Positions 1-9,661 of a stretch of DNA of 64,000 nucleotides are shown here, piece by piece. How positions within the stretch are numbered: position 1 is the first letter of the stretch; every line of letters starts with the position of its first letter. This DNA is from Mantamonas sphyraenae (taxonomy: Eukaryota > CRuMs > Mantamonadidae): NCBI GenBank assembly GCA_026936335.1, contig JAPMXV010000072.1, positions 186,001 to 250,000 of the forward strand. The letters are read 5' to 3'. The notes under the pieces were generated by a model, which ran no database searches, was not told the origin of the DNA, and worked only from the letters and a program-made list of their open reading frames with translations. The position numbers and the translations under genes are program-made.

Positions 1-1
1 G

Positions 2-2935
2 ATGAGTGGAATGGATGAGGAGGAGGAGTTGAAGGCGTATGGGGAGCTGAAGGAGCTTCTGGGAGGGATGGCGCTGGCAGTGCGACAAGCAGCGGCTGTG
101 ATTGGGAAGGGTAGAGGAAGAGGACGGGTGGGCAAGTACAGGAAGAGACTGGGGAGGAACTTGGGGCAGCTGGAGAAAGGGATTGATTCAGATGCTTATG
201 ACAAGACGACGATGGCAGTGTGGAAGTTGGCGATGGAGGCAGCTGGGGAGAAGAACGAGGATGCAGAGGGACTGATGCAGTGTCTGGCACTTTTGGATGG
301 GAGTGGAGTGCAAAGGAGAGTGGTGGTGACGCTGATGGAGAATGTGGAGGGCGTGGGGGACAGGGACGAGGCAGAGGAGCGGGCAGAGGATGCGATGGAA
401 TCGTTGGAGCGTGTGTCGCTGGTGCAACGGGCTGTGGATGGGGATGGTTGGCAGGTGCATGGACTGGTGCAGTTGATGACGCGGGGAGGGGAGGAGCTAC
501 AGGTGGAGGCAGACGGGGGTATGGAGGCATGCCAGCGTGTGTTGAAGATGATGGGGAAGGAGTTTGCCTTTGACCCAAGTAGGTCACTGGAAGAGCTTGT
601 GTGGCACAGGGAGATGCTGATGCATGGGGAGCGGGTGTGGAGGGTGTGTCAAGCAGCGTGCCAAGCTTCAGGTGAAGTTAACAACGTGCGTTGGGTTGGG
701 CAGAATGTGGCAGCGGTGCATGATTGGATGGGAGCATACGGGAAGGCGGAGAGGGTGCTGGAGGAGGTGATTGAGGTGCAGAGGAGGGCAGGGATGGATG
801 GGGAGGAGAATACGGGATGGGCAAGGAGCATCCACAACATGGCTGGGGTGTACGAAGCCAAGGGAGAGTACGATCGGGCACTGGAGCTGCATGAGCAGGC
901 ACTGGAGATCATACGACGGGTGCATGGTGGGGATGCGCACCCGTCTGTGGCCACGAGCATCCACAACATGGCTGGGGTGTACCAGGCCAAGGGAGAGTAC
1001 GATCGGGCACTGGAGCTGTATGAGCAGGCACTGGAGATCATACGACGGGTGCATGGTGGGGATGAGCACCCATCTGTGGCCACGAGCATCCACAACATGG
1101 CTGAGGTGTACCAGGCCAAGGGAGAGTACGATCGGGCACTGGAGCTGTATGAGCAGGCACTGGCGATCGAGCGACGGGTGCATGGTGGGGATGAGCACCC
1201 ATCTGTGGCCACGAGCATCCACAACATAGCTAGTGTGTACGATGACAAGGGAGAGTACGATCGGGCACTGGAGCTGTATAAGCAGGCACTGGAGATCGAT
1301 CGACGGGTGCATGGTGGGGATGCGCACCCGTCTGTGGCCACGAGCATCCACAACATAGCTAGTGTGTACGATGACAAGGGAGAGTACGATCGGGCACTGG
1401 AGCTGTATAAGCAGGCACTGGAGATCAAGCGACGGGTGCATGGTGGGGATGCGCACCCGGAAGTCGCAGCGAGCATTCACAACATGGCTGTGGTGTACCA
1501 GGCCAAGGGAGAGTACGATCGGGCACTGGAGCTGCATGAGCAGGCACTGGAGATCGATCGACGTGTGCATGGTGGGGATGAGCACCCGTCTGTGGCCACG
1601 AGCATCCACAACATGGCTGGGGTGTACAAAGCCAAGGGAGAGTACGATCGGGCACTGGAGCTGTATGAGCAGGCACTGAAGATCGATCGACGTGTGCATG
1701 GTGGGGATGAGCACCCGTCAGTGGCCACGAGCATCCACAACATGGCTGAGGTGTACCAGGCCAAGGGAGAGTACGATCGGGCACTGGAGCTGTATGAGCA
1801 GGCACTGGAGATCGAGCGACGGGTGCATGGTGGGGATGAGCACCCGTCAGTGGCCACGAGCATCCACAACATAGCTAGTGTGTACGATGACAAGGGAGAG
1901 TACGATCGGGCACTGGAGCTGCATGAGCAGGCACTGGAGATCAAGCGACGTGTGCATGGTGGGGATGAGCACCCGTCAGTGGCCACGAGCATCCACAACA
2001 TGGCTGAGGTGTACAAAGCCAAGGGAGAGTACGATCGGGCACTGGAGCTGCATGAGCAGGCACTGGCGATCGATCGACGGGTGCATGGTGGGGATGAGCA
2101 CCCGTCAGTGGCCACGAGCATACACAACATGGCGTTGGTGTACAAAGCCAAGGGAGAGTACGATCGGGCACTGGAGCTGCATGAGCAGGCACTGGCGATC
2201 GATCGACGGGTGCATGGTGGGGATGAGCACCCGTCAGTGGCCACGAGCATACACAACATGGCTGAGGTGTACCAGGCCAAGGCAGAGTACGATCGGGCAC
2301 TGGAGCTGCATGAGCAGGCACTGGAGATCAAGCGACGTGTGCATGGTGGGGATGAGCACCCGTCAGTGGCCACGAGCATACACAACATGGCCATGGTGTA
2401 CGAAGCCAAGGGAGAGTACGATCGGGCACTGGAGCTGCATGAGCAGGCACTGGAGATCAAGCGACGGGTGCATGGTGGGGATGCGCACCCGGAAGTCGCA
2501 GCGAGCATCCACAACATGGCTGTGGTGTACCAGGCCAAGGGAGAGTACGATCGGGCACTGGAGCTGTATGAGCAGGCACTGGGGATCGAGCGACGGGTGC
2601 ATGGTGGGGATGAGCACCCATCTGTGGCCACGAGCATCCACAACATAGCTAGTGTGTACGATGACAAGGGAGAGTACGATCGGGCACTGGAGCTGCATGA
2701 GCAGGCACTGGAGATCTATCGACGTGTGCATGGTGGGGATGAGCACCCGTCTGTGGCCACGAGCATACACAACATGGCTCGGGTGTACACAGCCAAGGGA
2801 GAGTACGAACGGGCACTGCAGCTACTCAAGCAGGCAAAAGATGTCCTCCGATCGACACAAGCACCCCGTTCACTCATACAATCTGTCGAGAATGGCATCC
2901 GATATTGCAAGATCAAGCTCCAGGATCGACGATGA
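2..2935 (+). CDS. NB-ARC/STAND ATPase C-terminus with kinesin-light-chain-type TPR array (5' partial)
   Basis: The frame is open from the left edge, so the 5' end lies outside the window and the ATG at base 2 is probably internal. Residues about 19-35 (GGMALAVRQAAAVIG) resemble the GLPLA-type end of an NB-ARC domain. A helical, winged-helix-like stretch follows to about residue 190. No P-loop is present; it would lie upstream. From residue 276 to the end the protein is sixteen TPR units of 43 residues with the core VYQAKGEYDRALELYEQAL. In this protein class the TPR arm usually senses a ligand or partner and the ATPase oligomerises on activation. The units are almost identical at DNA level, so expansion or homogenisation is recent. 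TPR identity is very secure; the NB-ARC assignment rests on a short motif and architecture. Confidence 0.85.
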   Translation: MSGMDEEEELKAYGELKELLGGMALAVRQAAAVIGKGRGRGRVGKYRKRLGRNLGQLEKGIDSDAYDKTTMAVWKLAMEAAGEKNEDAEGLMQCLALLDGSGVQRRVVVTLMENVEGVGDRDEAEERAEDAMESLERVSLVQRAVDGDGWQVHGLVQLMTRGGEELQVEADGGMEACQRVLKMMGKEFAFDPSRSLEELVWHREMLMHGERVWRVCQAACQASGEVNNVRWVGQNVAAVHDWMGAYGKAERVLEEVIEVQRRAGMDGEENTGWARSIHNMAGVYEAKGEYDRALELHEQALEIIRRVHGGDAHPSVATSIHNMAGVYQAKGEYDRALELYEQALEIIRRVHGGDEHPSVATSIHNMAEVYQAKGEYDRALELYEQALAIERRVHGGDEHPSVATSIHNIASVYDDKGEYDRALELYKQALEIDRRVHGGDAHPSVATSIHNIASVYDDKGEYDRALELYKQALEIKRRVHGGDAHPEVAASIHNMAVVYQAKGEYDRALELHEQALEIDRRVHGGDEHPSVATSIHNMAGVYKAKGEYDRALELYEQALKIDRRVHGGDEHPSVATSIHNMAEVYQAKGEYDRALELYEQALEIERRVHGGDEHPSVATSIHNIASVYDDKGEYDRALELHEQALEIKRRVHGGDEHPSVATSIHNMAEVYKAKGEYDRALELHEQALAIDRRVHGGDEHPSVATSIHNMALVYKAKGEYDRALELHEQALAIDRRVHGGDEHPSVATSIHNMAEVYQAKAEYDRALELHEQALEIKRRVHGGDEHPSVATSIHNMAMVYEAKGEYDRALELHEQALEIKRRVHGGDAHPEVAASIHNMAVVYQAKGEYDRALELYEQALGIERRVHGGDEHPSVATSIHNIASVYDDKGEYDRALELHEQALEIYRRVHGGDEHPSVATSIHNMARVYTAKGEYERALQLLKQAKDVLRSTQAPRSLIQSVENGIRYCKIKLQDRR
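827..2890 (+). repeat. 16 tandem 129-bp units encoding 43-residue TPRs
   Basis: The unit starting AGCATCCACAACATGG recurs every 129 bp from 827; the sixteenth starts at 2762 and is degenerate after its first half. Variation is confined to a few codons: the residues after IHN, the YQAK/YDDK choice, and the residue before RRVHGG. The IASVYDDKG variant occurs in units 4, 5, 9 and 15. The HPEVAA variant ends units 5 and 13. This implies block duplications of several units. Each unit is one residue longer than the usual 42-residue kinesin-light-chain TPR. Confidence 0.95.
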
Positions 2936-3112
2936 AGCCCCCTCTCAAATCCAATGCACTTGTGTCACCCCACAACCCACCCACCCAACCATCAGTCCAT
3001 GCCATCCGCCTTTGCGTTTTCTCCGTCTCTGCGCCCGCTCCAGCAACTTGCACCTCCATCACAAGCAAATCCCCCCTACCCCCCTTTAAAACTTTCTCAA
3101 CAAAGAAGAACA

Positions 3113-3761
3113 ATGATCAGTCTTTCAGTGGAAATGGACTACGTGGCCGTGTTTGGCACGGCGGTGGCTGCCTGGATCTGCGGCGCCGTCTGGTATGGCA
3201 TCTTTGGCGAAAAGTGGATCAAGCTGTGCAAGCTCGACCCCAAGAAGATTGCAGAGAACCAGTCTCCCATGCCCCATCTCGGCTCCCTCATGACCACGGT
3301 GCTTTCCAGCCTCATCATGTTCCACTTTTTGCAGCACCTCAAAATCACAACCTACGTCGACGCCTTCCGCCTCAGGTGAGTGTCTCACAACACCGTTGAC
3401 CCCACCCTGTGCATCTCTTGGTCGCATGTATTCCCTTCTTCCGCCTGCCGAATCCAGACACTGCGCCTGCGCCTCGTTGGAGCCCTCCCAGCCGGAAAGA
3501 AACGCTGAGAATCTGACACGAAATTTCGACACTTTCCCCATTTCCTCCGGCGGCCCCTGCAGCTCGTTTGCGGTGCTTGGTTTCGGTCTCACCTTCCAGT
3601 TCATCCACTTTATCTACGACGGCCGTCCCCTGGGTCTGTTCTTCATCGACGGTGGCTACGACTGGATGACGGCCGTTGTCCTTGCCTGCGGCCATGTTTT
3701 CTTTTCCCAGCGCAACATTGTGGCTGCTGCTGAAGCTGCTGCCGCTGCTGCCACTGCCTAA
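3113..3761 (+). CDS. DUF1761 family small membrane protein
   Basis: Two exons, 3113-3375 and 3563-3761, flank a 187-bp GT-AG intron with matching phase; the protein is 153 residues. Seen: a first membrane segment with AAWICGAVWYGIFGEKW, then hydrophobic stretches around FGLTFQFIHFIYDG and WMTAVVLACGHV, four segments in all. The W-YG-FG-KW pattern and size fit DUF1761, a family of small multi-pass proteins of unknown function in bacteria and eukaryotes. The ATG at 3113 was chosen because upstream in-frame sequence is a Pro/Ser-rich stretch unlike the family; an ATG at 3134 (MDYVAV) is also possible. The C-terminus is an alanine-rich tail. Its stop faces the GPC1 gene 128 bp away. Confidence 0.8.
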
Positions 3762-3889
3762 GCGCTCCCTGTGTGTATCACACACAGCTGGTTCACGCCT
3801 GCACTGCAAACGTGTGCAAGAGAGCACTGAGAGCGCCGGGAGGAGCAAAAATGAAAGGCCCAAGCTGTGGTTCCCGGGAACTCGATTTT

Positions 3890-5719
3890 TCATTCGTCGT
3901 CTTCGTCCTCGTCGTCGTCTTGGCCTCCGGATGCACTGGACTCGCCGTTCTCGTCGCTGCTGCTGCCGCTGCCTCCACTCTCGTGCTCCAGCTTGGCCTC
4001 TTCGTACTTGACAATGCGTGCAGCAAGCTGGTCAGCGTACCGTTTGTAGAATTTCTCAAAGTAGAACCCGGCGCCGTTCCACACGCTTTGCCAGACGATG
4101 ACTGCGGACGGAAAAGGGAAAGGGAGTGTGTGAAAAGGTTGTGTGAGCATCCAAAGGAGCGAGCGCATGGGGGGAGGGGGGACGAGGGGGAGGTGGACGT
4201 ACAGATCAACCAGGCTGTGTTTGCCCAGTAGTGTTCAAACATAAACTTGATGGGCAGAATGGTGAGAATGGTGTAGACGCTTTGGCCGGCCATAAAGATG
4301 AGCACGTGATATTCCTCTGGGGTGCCTGTCTTGGCCAGGATCTTGTGGACAAAGCTCTTGCGCGAGGCAGAGAGCCAACGCAGCGAGGTCTGCAGACGTC
4401 CATCCTTCTCCAGCTTCTCCTTGTCCACATACTCGGTCTTGAGGTAGTAGGCCACCTGCCAGAAGAGGTACATGAGAAAGGGGAGCAAGAGGGAGTAGCG
4501 CCACTCCAAGGTGCACTCCTCTGTGCTGCACACCGAATAGCCCGGCAGATCACTCCAGCGCAGAGTCCATGTGACAATGGGTGGGAAAATGTGGATAAAG
4601 ATGGATGTCATCTTGTCCAGGTCGTGAAAGACGACCGCGTTGCCCCAGACGATGATTGCCCACGCCAGGGGCCCATTGCTGTGTGCGGTTGGGTTGGGAG
4701 GGGGGCACATGGGGGTTAGGGTTGTGCCAGTACAACTGTGCATGTGTGGAATGGTGTGGATGAGTCAATCGCCTACCTGAGCGCAAAGATCAAGGTGAAC
4801 AGCTGGTCCTCCATGGGGTACAGAAACAGGTAGAATCCCATGATACACTGGGTAAAGTAGCAAAAGTCTGTGGAAGGGAAACGGGAGGGGTGAGCAATGT
4901 GAAGAGCCACCGTGTGTGTGTGTGTGTGTGTGTGTGGCTCGATGGAAGCACGTACCCAGGAGAAAGTAGTGCCACTTGTTGCGGTGGTAGATGATCCAAC
5001 GCATAATCATAAGCTGGGGGGGGGATGGAATGAGTGATTGCGCACAGGATGGGATGTATGTCGAGGGCAGATGGGCAACACAGCAACGTACAGTGACAAT
5101 CCAAAAGGTGTAAAAGGGCACCATCCACTGCGGCGCCTGCAGGGCGACGGCTTGCGTCACAAGCATGTTGATGACGCCCACTGTAAACATAAACTTGTCC
5201 AACCACTGTTGGATGGCCGGTCGTTTGGCCTTGAGCTGCAACTCCTGTGGCGTAGGAGGGCCAGCGTGACGTGTCAGCAGGGGCTCATTTTTCGCGCTTC
5301 CGGCATTTTTTGCCACCACGCCTGTACCTTTGTTCGTTCCTTGAGCTTTTCTGTGTTGCGTCGCACCATATCCTCAAAGTTGTCTGTGCGCTCGTCGAGT
5401 TTGAGCAGGTTGATGACCTGTTCACGGCGTTCACGAAGGCCGTCCTGGAATCGTTCGCGCTCACGCGACACCATGGCTGCCCACTTGTCCAGCACCTTGT
5501 TCGGTGCCCCCTCTGTACTGTGCGATCCCACTGTCTGTTCCAACAGGCTGTACGACTGGCCAATCGACTCCCACAGTTCGTCCTCGGCGCTGAGCGGGGT
5601 GTTTGCGAGGGGTGTGTGTCAGAATCAGCCTCCAAAAGTGCATCTCAAACTCGGGTGCATCCCACAACCTACGTCAGATACGCCTCCACAAACTCGGAAT
5701 CTGCATCCGATGAGGTCAT
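3890..5719 (-). CDS. GPC1: Glycerophosphocholine acyltransferase (GPC1/DUF2838 family)
   Basis: Seven exons on the minus strand: 5673-5719, 5328-5589, 5092-5244, 4956-5013, 4777-4867, 4203-4678, 3890-4101. All junctions are GT-AG and in phase, giving 432 residues. The N-terminus is an acidic and coiled-coil region. A multi-pass core follows with KFMFTVGVINM, KWHYFLLDFCYF and SNGPLAWAIIVWGNAVVFHDL, the last highly typical of DUF2838. GPC1 enzymes transfer an acyl group from acyl-CoA to glycerophosphocholine, making lysophosphatidylcholine in the ER membrane. The tail is an acidic Ser/Asp/Glu stretch. Intron 4 holds a GT/CA microsatellite. It shares a 79-bp upstream region with the UBZ gene. 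Activity is inferred from family only. Confidence 0.85.
4912..4936. repeat. GT/CA microsatellite in GPC1 intron 4
   Basis: About twelve GT units inside the intron 4868-4955 (CA on the coding strand). Confidence 0.95.
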
Positions 5720-5798
5720 GGCTGCGGGTGACTCTGAGTAGTTGGATTTGCGGCGCAACCGCAGCAAAACAAAGAACCCATCGCACACCTGCCATCCG
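5720..5798. promoter_or_regulatory. Shared upstream region between divergent GPC1 and UBZ-protein starts
   Basis: Only 79 bp separates the two start codons, so 5' UTRs and promoter elements of both genes must lie here or overlap coding sequence. No TATA-like element is visible. Role inferred from spacing. Confidence 0.45.
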
Positions 5799-8003
5799 AT
5801 GGACGTGGATCCGTTCCAGTTCAGCATGCAGAGTGTGCCTCTGCCGGACCTGGACGACGTGTCGTTGTCGTCCCAGGAAACGGTGGGTGAGGCAACCACG
5901 ACGGCGGCGGCGGCGGCGGCGGCTGATCCCGTGCAGGCCAAGCTGGATCGTGTCATGGCGGTTCGTTCTCGGTACGACGGCCACCAAGCAGAGGCCATGG
6001 AGAAGCCAGATGCCCCGCGTGTGCGACCAGCCAAGCGCACCATGGCACGATTGGGAGGCACACGTCAAGGTGTGCAGCAAGTCGTCGCTCGCAGCCGCTA
6101 CAGAGAGACACGGCCCATGCAGCCACAGGTCCATGAGCCGTCCATGATGCGTGTGCCCACCCTGCCAGAGTCGGAGAGGAGTAAACGGCCGCTGGCGGCG
6201 AGTGGGGCGGCACGAAAGGACGGGGCGGGAAATTGGCGCGAAAATCGCGCGTTTATCGACATGGAGCTGGAGCGCGCGGGCAGGGAGCAAAAGGAGGCAC
6301 AGGAGACGTGGAAGCGCAAGATGACAGAGATGATGAGGGAAGGCAAGGCGAGGACGAGTGGAAACAATGGTGTGGCAGCAGGAGTGGACTTGGCGGAGCT
6401 GGACGAGTTGGACGGGCCAGAAATCGTGCCGGCGACCACAGGACGCAGCAGTAGCAGGAGCAGCGTGGACGAGGCGAGGGAGGATGGACGCAATGTGTCT
6501 GTACAGGTGTTGCGGCAGGGGAATCTGACACGCTTTGTGGGGCTGGATGGGAATAAGCGGGAACCGGAACGGGAATCGCAAAGACCCAAGAAGCGCTCAC
6601 CTGGGCGAAAGGCAAAGCAGGTGAACACGCTGACGGAAATGGCCGTGGTTGAACAGACCATGGATTGTCCGGTGTGTCCCAAACGGCTGCCCATGAGTCT
6701 GCTTCAGCAGCATGTGAACAGCCACTTTGAAGCAGAGGTGGAGGCGGTTGTTCCTCCAGCCCCTGTGATCAGTCAGGAAGAGGTTGTGATCACACCTCCT
6801 ACGAGTTCCTCGTCACACGCCGTGACACCGTCATCGTCGTCTCGACGTCGCCAACACAGTGGCCGTGTGCATACACCGAATCAAGGAGGCGCGTCGGCAG
6901 AGGAGAGAGCATCGACACCAGGACGATCGGCCAAGAAACTGAAAATGAGTCTGGTTGCATGCAGCAAGAGTCTAAAGGAGAAGAAGCCACGCATTGAGGA
7001 CACGTTGTTTGACTCGGAGGAGGATGACTCGCAAACACGTAGGCAAACGCTGATGGAGGGGTTTGTGGAACGCAGGGTAGGAGGAGGGGCCGATGGGAGT
7101 GGGCATGGGACGACACAGCAGGTGCGGAGGCTGCCGACGGGCTTTGCAGGACGCAAGGCATCGTCGGTGAGGCGGAAGAAGAAACCGCAACGGAGGGCGA
7201 ACAAACGGGAACGGGAGCAGGTGAGCATGATGGCAGTGGCCATGGAAGGAGAGGAAAGTGGCAAGAGAGCACGTGTGGATGTGGATGTAGATGCAGAGAC
7301 GGAGGATGAGGAGGATTTCGACGAAGAGGAAGAAGTTCCTGGGAATGGTAGTCAGATCATGGACATGCCAATGACAGACGACGAAGTGGACATGGTACCA
7401 GAGTCGCAAGAGGAGGGCACAGTGGATGGGTTGGATGGGTTGGATGGGTTTGATGTGGATGTGGATGTGGTGGAGGACAGCGAACAGGAGAGTGAGCTGG
7501 AGGGCGACGCACAGGACGTGCTGGGTACGCAGGATGGAGAGGATGGAGAGGATGGAGGGGACAGCAGCAGCGACGACAGCGAGTACTTTGACGAAGTGCC
7601 ACTGTCGTTCAAGGCGTTGTTGAGTGGAGGCAGTGGGGAGGAGGACGGTGCCGATGAGCAACAACGAGTGCGCATGGGCGGCAAGCTGGACACGGGAGGC
7701 ATCGAGGATGGCGATCTGGCTTCGTGGGTGGCTGCGCATCCAGAAAGCGTAGAAAAGGGCAAAGGCAAAGGCACGGGGACGAAAAAGTCGCGGAGCAAAT
7801 GGGCCGGGTTGAGTGCCGATGAGTTGATTGCACGGAACCTGGAAATGGTGGAGAAGAATGAGAACAAGCGGCAGCAGGGACAAGGGGGTGGGGGCAAGAC
7901 CAAGAGGAGTGGAGGGCGAGGGAAGAGCAAGGGGGGAAAGAGTCGCTCGTCGTACTGGTACTGGCGGTCGCGGGGAAGGGGTAGGGGACGAGGGAGAGGA
8001 TGA
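5799..8003 (+). CDS. Intrinsically disordered protein with UBZ-like zinc finger and two PIP-box-like motifs
   Basis: Single exon, 734 residues from the ATG at 5799. Seen: at about residue 290 a zinc finger CPVC-x(12)-H-x3-H (CPVCPKRLPMSLLQQHVNSH), close to the ubiquitin-binding Rad18/Pol-eta UBZ type. Two Q-x-x-[LM]-x-x-F-V sequences at residues 240 (QGNLTRFV) and 416 (QTLMEGFV) resemble PCNA-binding PIP boxes, though position 8 is Val rather than aromatic. The rest is charged and low complexity, with long acidic runs near 550-640 and a Tyr-Trp-Arg-Gly-rich C-terminus. UBZ plus PIP is the signature of damage-tolerance factors recruited to ubiquitylated PCNA, so that role is my inference. No catalytic domain is recognised. 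Confidence 0.7.
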   Translation: MDVDPFQFSMQSVPLPDLDDVSLSSQETVGEATTTAAAAAAADPVQAKLDRVMAVRSRYDGHQAEAMEKPDAPRVRPAKRTMARLGGTRQGVQQVVARSRYRETRPMQPQVHEPSMMRVPTLPESERSKRPLAASGAARKDGAGNWRENRAFIDMELERAGREQKEAQETWKRKMTEMMREGKARTSGNNGVAAGVDLAELDELDGPEIVPATTGRSSSRSSVDEAREDGRNVSVQVLRQGNLTRFVGLDGNKREPERESQRPKKRSPGRKAKQVNTLTEMAVVEQTMDCPVCPKRLPMSLLQQHVNSHFEAEVEAVVPPAPVISQEEVVITPPTSSSSHAVTPSSSSRRRQHSGRVHTPNQGGASAEERASTPGRSAKKLKMSLVACSKSLKEKKPRIEDTLFDSEEDDSQTRRQTLMEGFVERRVGGGADGSGHGTTQQVRRLPTGFAGRKASSVRRKKKPQRRANKREREQVSMMAVAMEGEESGKRARVDVDVDAETEDEEDFDEEEEVPGNGSQIMDMPMTDDEVDMVPESQEEGTVDGLDGLDGFDVDVDVVEDSEQESELEGDAQDVLGTQDGEDGEDGGDSSSDDSEYFDEVPLSFKALLSGGSGEEDGADEQQRVRMGGKLDTGGIEDGDLASWVAAHPESVEKGKGKGTGTKKSRSKWAGLSADELIARNLEMVEKNENKRQQGQGGGGKTKRSGGRGKSKGGKSRSSYWYWRSRGRGRGRGRG

Positions 8004-8045
8004 TGAGAGGCAACAAAGGGATCGAATTGCATTCTTGTTCGTTCA

Positions 8046-9205
8046 TTAGGTTGTTGAGGGTGTGGAGGGTGCAGGGGTTGCACTTGTTGCGTAGGAAAAG
8101 AACCAGAACTTGAATGCGAGTGCAACGAGGGCATGGACAAAGAGGAGAAAGGCGAGGACGATGACGTAGGCGCCACTCATGTACTGGTTGAGGATGGGTT
8201 TGAGATTGGAGAGGAGAAACCAGCCGGAACTGGCAAAGGTGACGGCGACAATGGTCCATCGCAGACCCTCGCTGGGGATGACACACAGCACAGCGGCAAG
8301 GACAAAGGAGGTGAGGCAGTAGCCGTATAGACAGATGAGTTGGAGGTAGGTGACAGGGACAGCCACGTAGCGCAGGTAGGCGTACAGGGCAAGGGTAAAC
8401 AGGAACAGATAGCCGTAGGACAGCATGCAGGCATATGTGATCTGGTTAAAGTCATACTGCCATGCAGCTGTGTCTGCACCAGACTCACCCGTTGGGTTAA
8501 AGGCAAAGTAGGAGGCCATGTTTCCGGAAACGGCGATGGCAAAGATGAGCGTGGTGGCAATCCAAAACGGCCCATAGAGATCGGCATTGCCACCCACTCG
8601 TTCCAGAAAGTTGCCCACCATGGGGTTGATGCTCAGCACAAGCCGACGTGCCACGTCCGCACTGTCCACGTCGTACATGGCTTTGTAATACTCCAAAGAA
8701 AAGATGGAGGCCGAGTTGCCACCGGCGCCGCTGCTGCTGCTCCCGTCTGCCCCTGTGGAGAAGCCAAGGTCTGAACGGGATGGGGTCAGCCACGTCACAC
8801 GGGTGTGTATGTGTGTGTGTACAGTCAGTGTGTGTGTGTGTGATTGCGTGTGTGTGTGTGGGGGGAATGAACAACGCAGGCCCACGCACCATCGTCCTGC
8901 TGGCCAATGTATTTGATCGTCGGCTTGGGCCGCTTCGCCTTGCCCAGCTTGGCGGTGGACACAGGTGTGGATCCAGGCGGAAGCTCTGTGTGTGTGTGTG
9001 ATGATGGGCAGCGCATGGGCAGGGAGGGATGGGTGTAATTGTCAGGGAGGGGTGGGTCAGGGAGGGAGAATGGCCGTGGGAACCCCGACGCAATAACAGG
9101 TGGTGGTGGGGGGGATGGGGAGTGTTGAGCAGGCGGACACAGAGACAAGGCGGGAAACCTACCTGCAAACTCAAGGGCGTCCGTGCTCTGGTTGTTGTCG
9201 GACAT
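8046..9205 (-). CDS. YIPF1: YIPF1/YIPF2-like Golgi membrane protein (Yip1 family)
   Basis: Three exons: 9163-9205, 8890-8985 and 8046-8752, all GT-AG and in phase, 281 residues. The N-terminal 90 residues are soluble and Ser/Gly-rich. Then comes the Yip1 core: ADLYGPFWIATTLIFAIAVS, five membrane segments, LCLYGYCLTSFV-like and LRWTIVAVTFASSGWF sections typical of YIPF1/2. Yip1 proteins bind Rab and Arf GTPases and act in ER-Golgi traffic and Golgi structure. Intron 1 ends in a CA repeat that forms the acceptor side (CACACAG), and intron 2 is mostly GT/CA repeat. The stop is 42 bp from that of the preceding convergent gene. Confidence 0.88.
8811..8860. repeat. GT/CA microsatellite in YIPF intron 2
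   Basis: Interrupted TG/GT runs fill much of the 137-bp intron 8753-8889 (CA-rich on the coding strand). Confidence 0.9.
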
Positions 9206-9359
9206 GAGTGTGTATGATGAGTTGGGTCGGCTTGCGTGCCGCGACACAACTCAACGACACCCGACTGAGCATCACCTTCTTGGGCAGCTCAACAGACACA
9301 CAGCAACTAGCACACACAACCACACGAGTTCACACACACACATTCACACACATTTTGTA
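9206..9359. promoter_or_regulatory. Shared upstream region between YIPF and kinesin-8
   Basis: The head-to-head start codons are 154 bp apart. The kinesin-proximal half is CA-rich (ACACAC runs at about 9310-9353). No TATA-like element is seen. Inferred from spacing. Confidence 0.45.
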
Positions 9360-9627
9360 ATGTCATCTTCGTCGGGATCATCGGCGGGCGGGCTTGGCGC
9401 GTCGTTCCGTCCGAACACAGCACCAGCCAGGACGACCAAGCATCAGATTGTGGGAAACTACGACAGCAACATTTTCGTGGCCGTACGGTATGTGGAACCC
9501 GAGCGCAGGAGGGGGGAGGGTGTGTTGGCCATGCACACGCGTGGAGAGGTTGACGGGTTGGCGCCAAAACGAAGCAACGGATTTTTTTGATTTTCGCGGG
9601 CGCGGATTTTGTTCACACACACACACT

Positions 9628-9661
<34 letters not shown>

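Noticed and set aside
649-2770. Several long open frames antisense or out of frame to the TPR array
   Set aside because: They arise because the same 129-bp codon pattern repeats without stops in other frames. Their translations are low-complexity Ser/Cys/His/Arg strings with no domain.
827-2890. CRISPR-like direct repeat array
   Set aside because: Regular spacing comes from in-frame coding repeats of a TPR protein; there are no unique spacers and the genome is eukaryotic.
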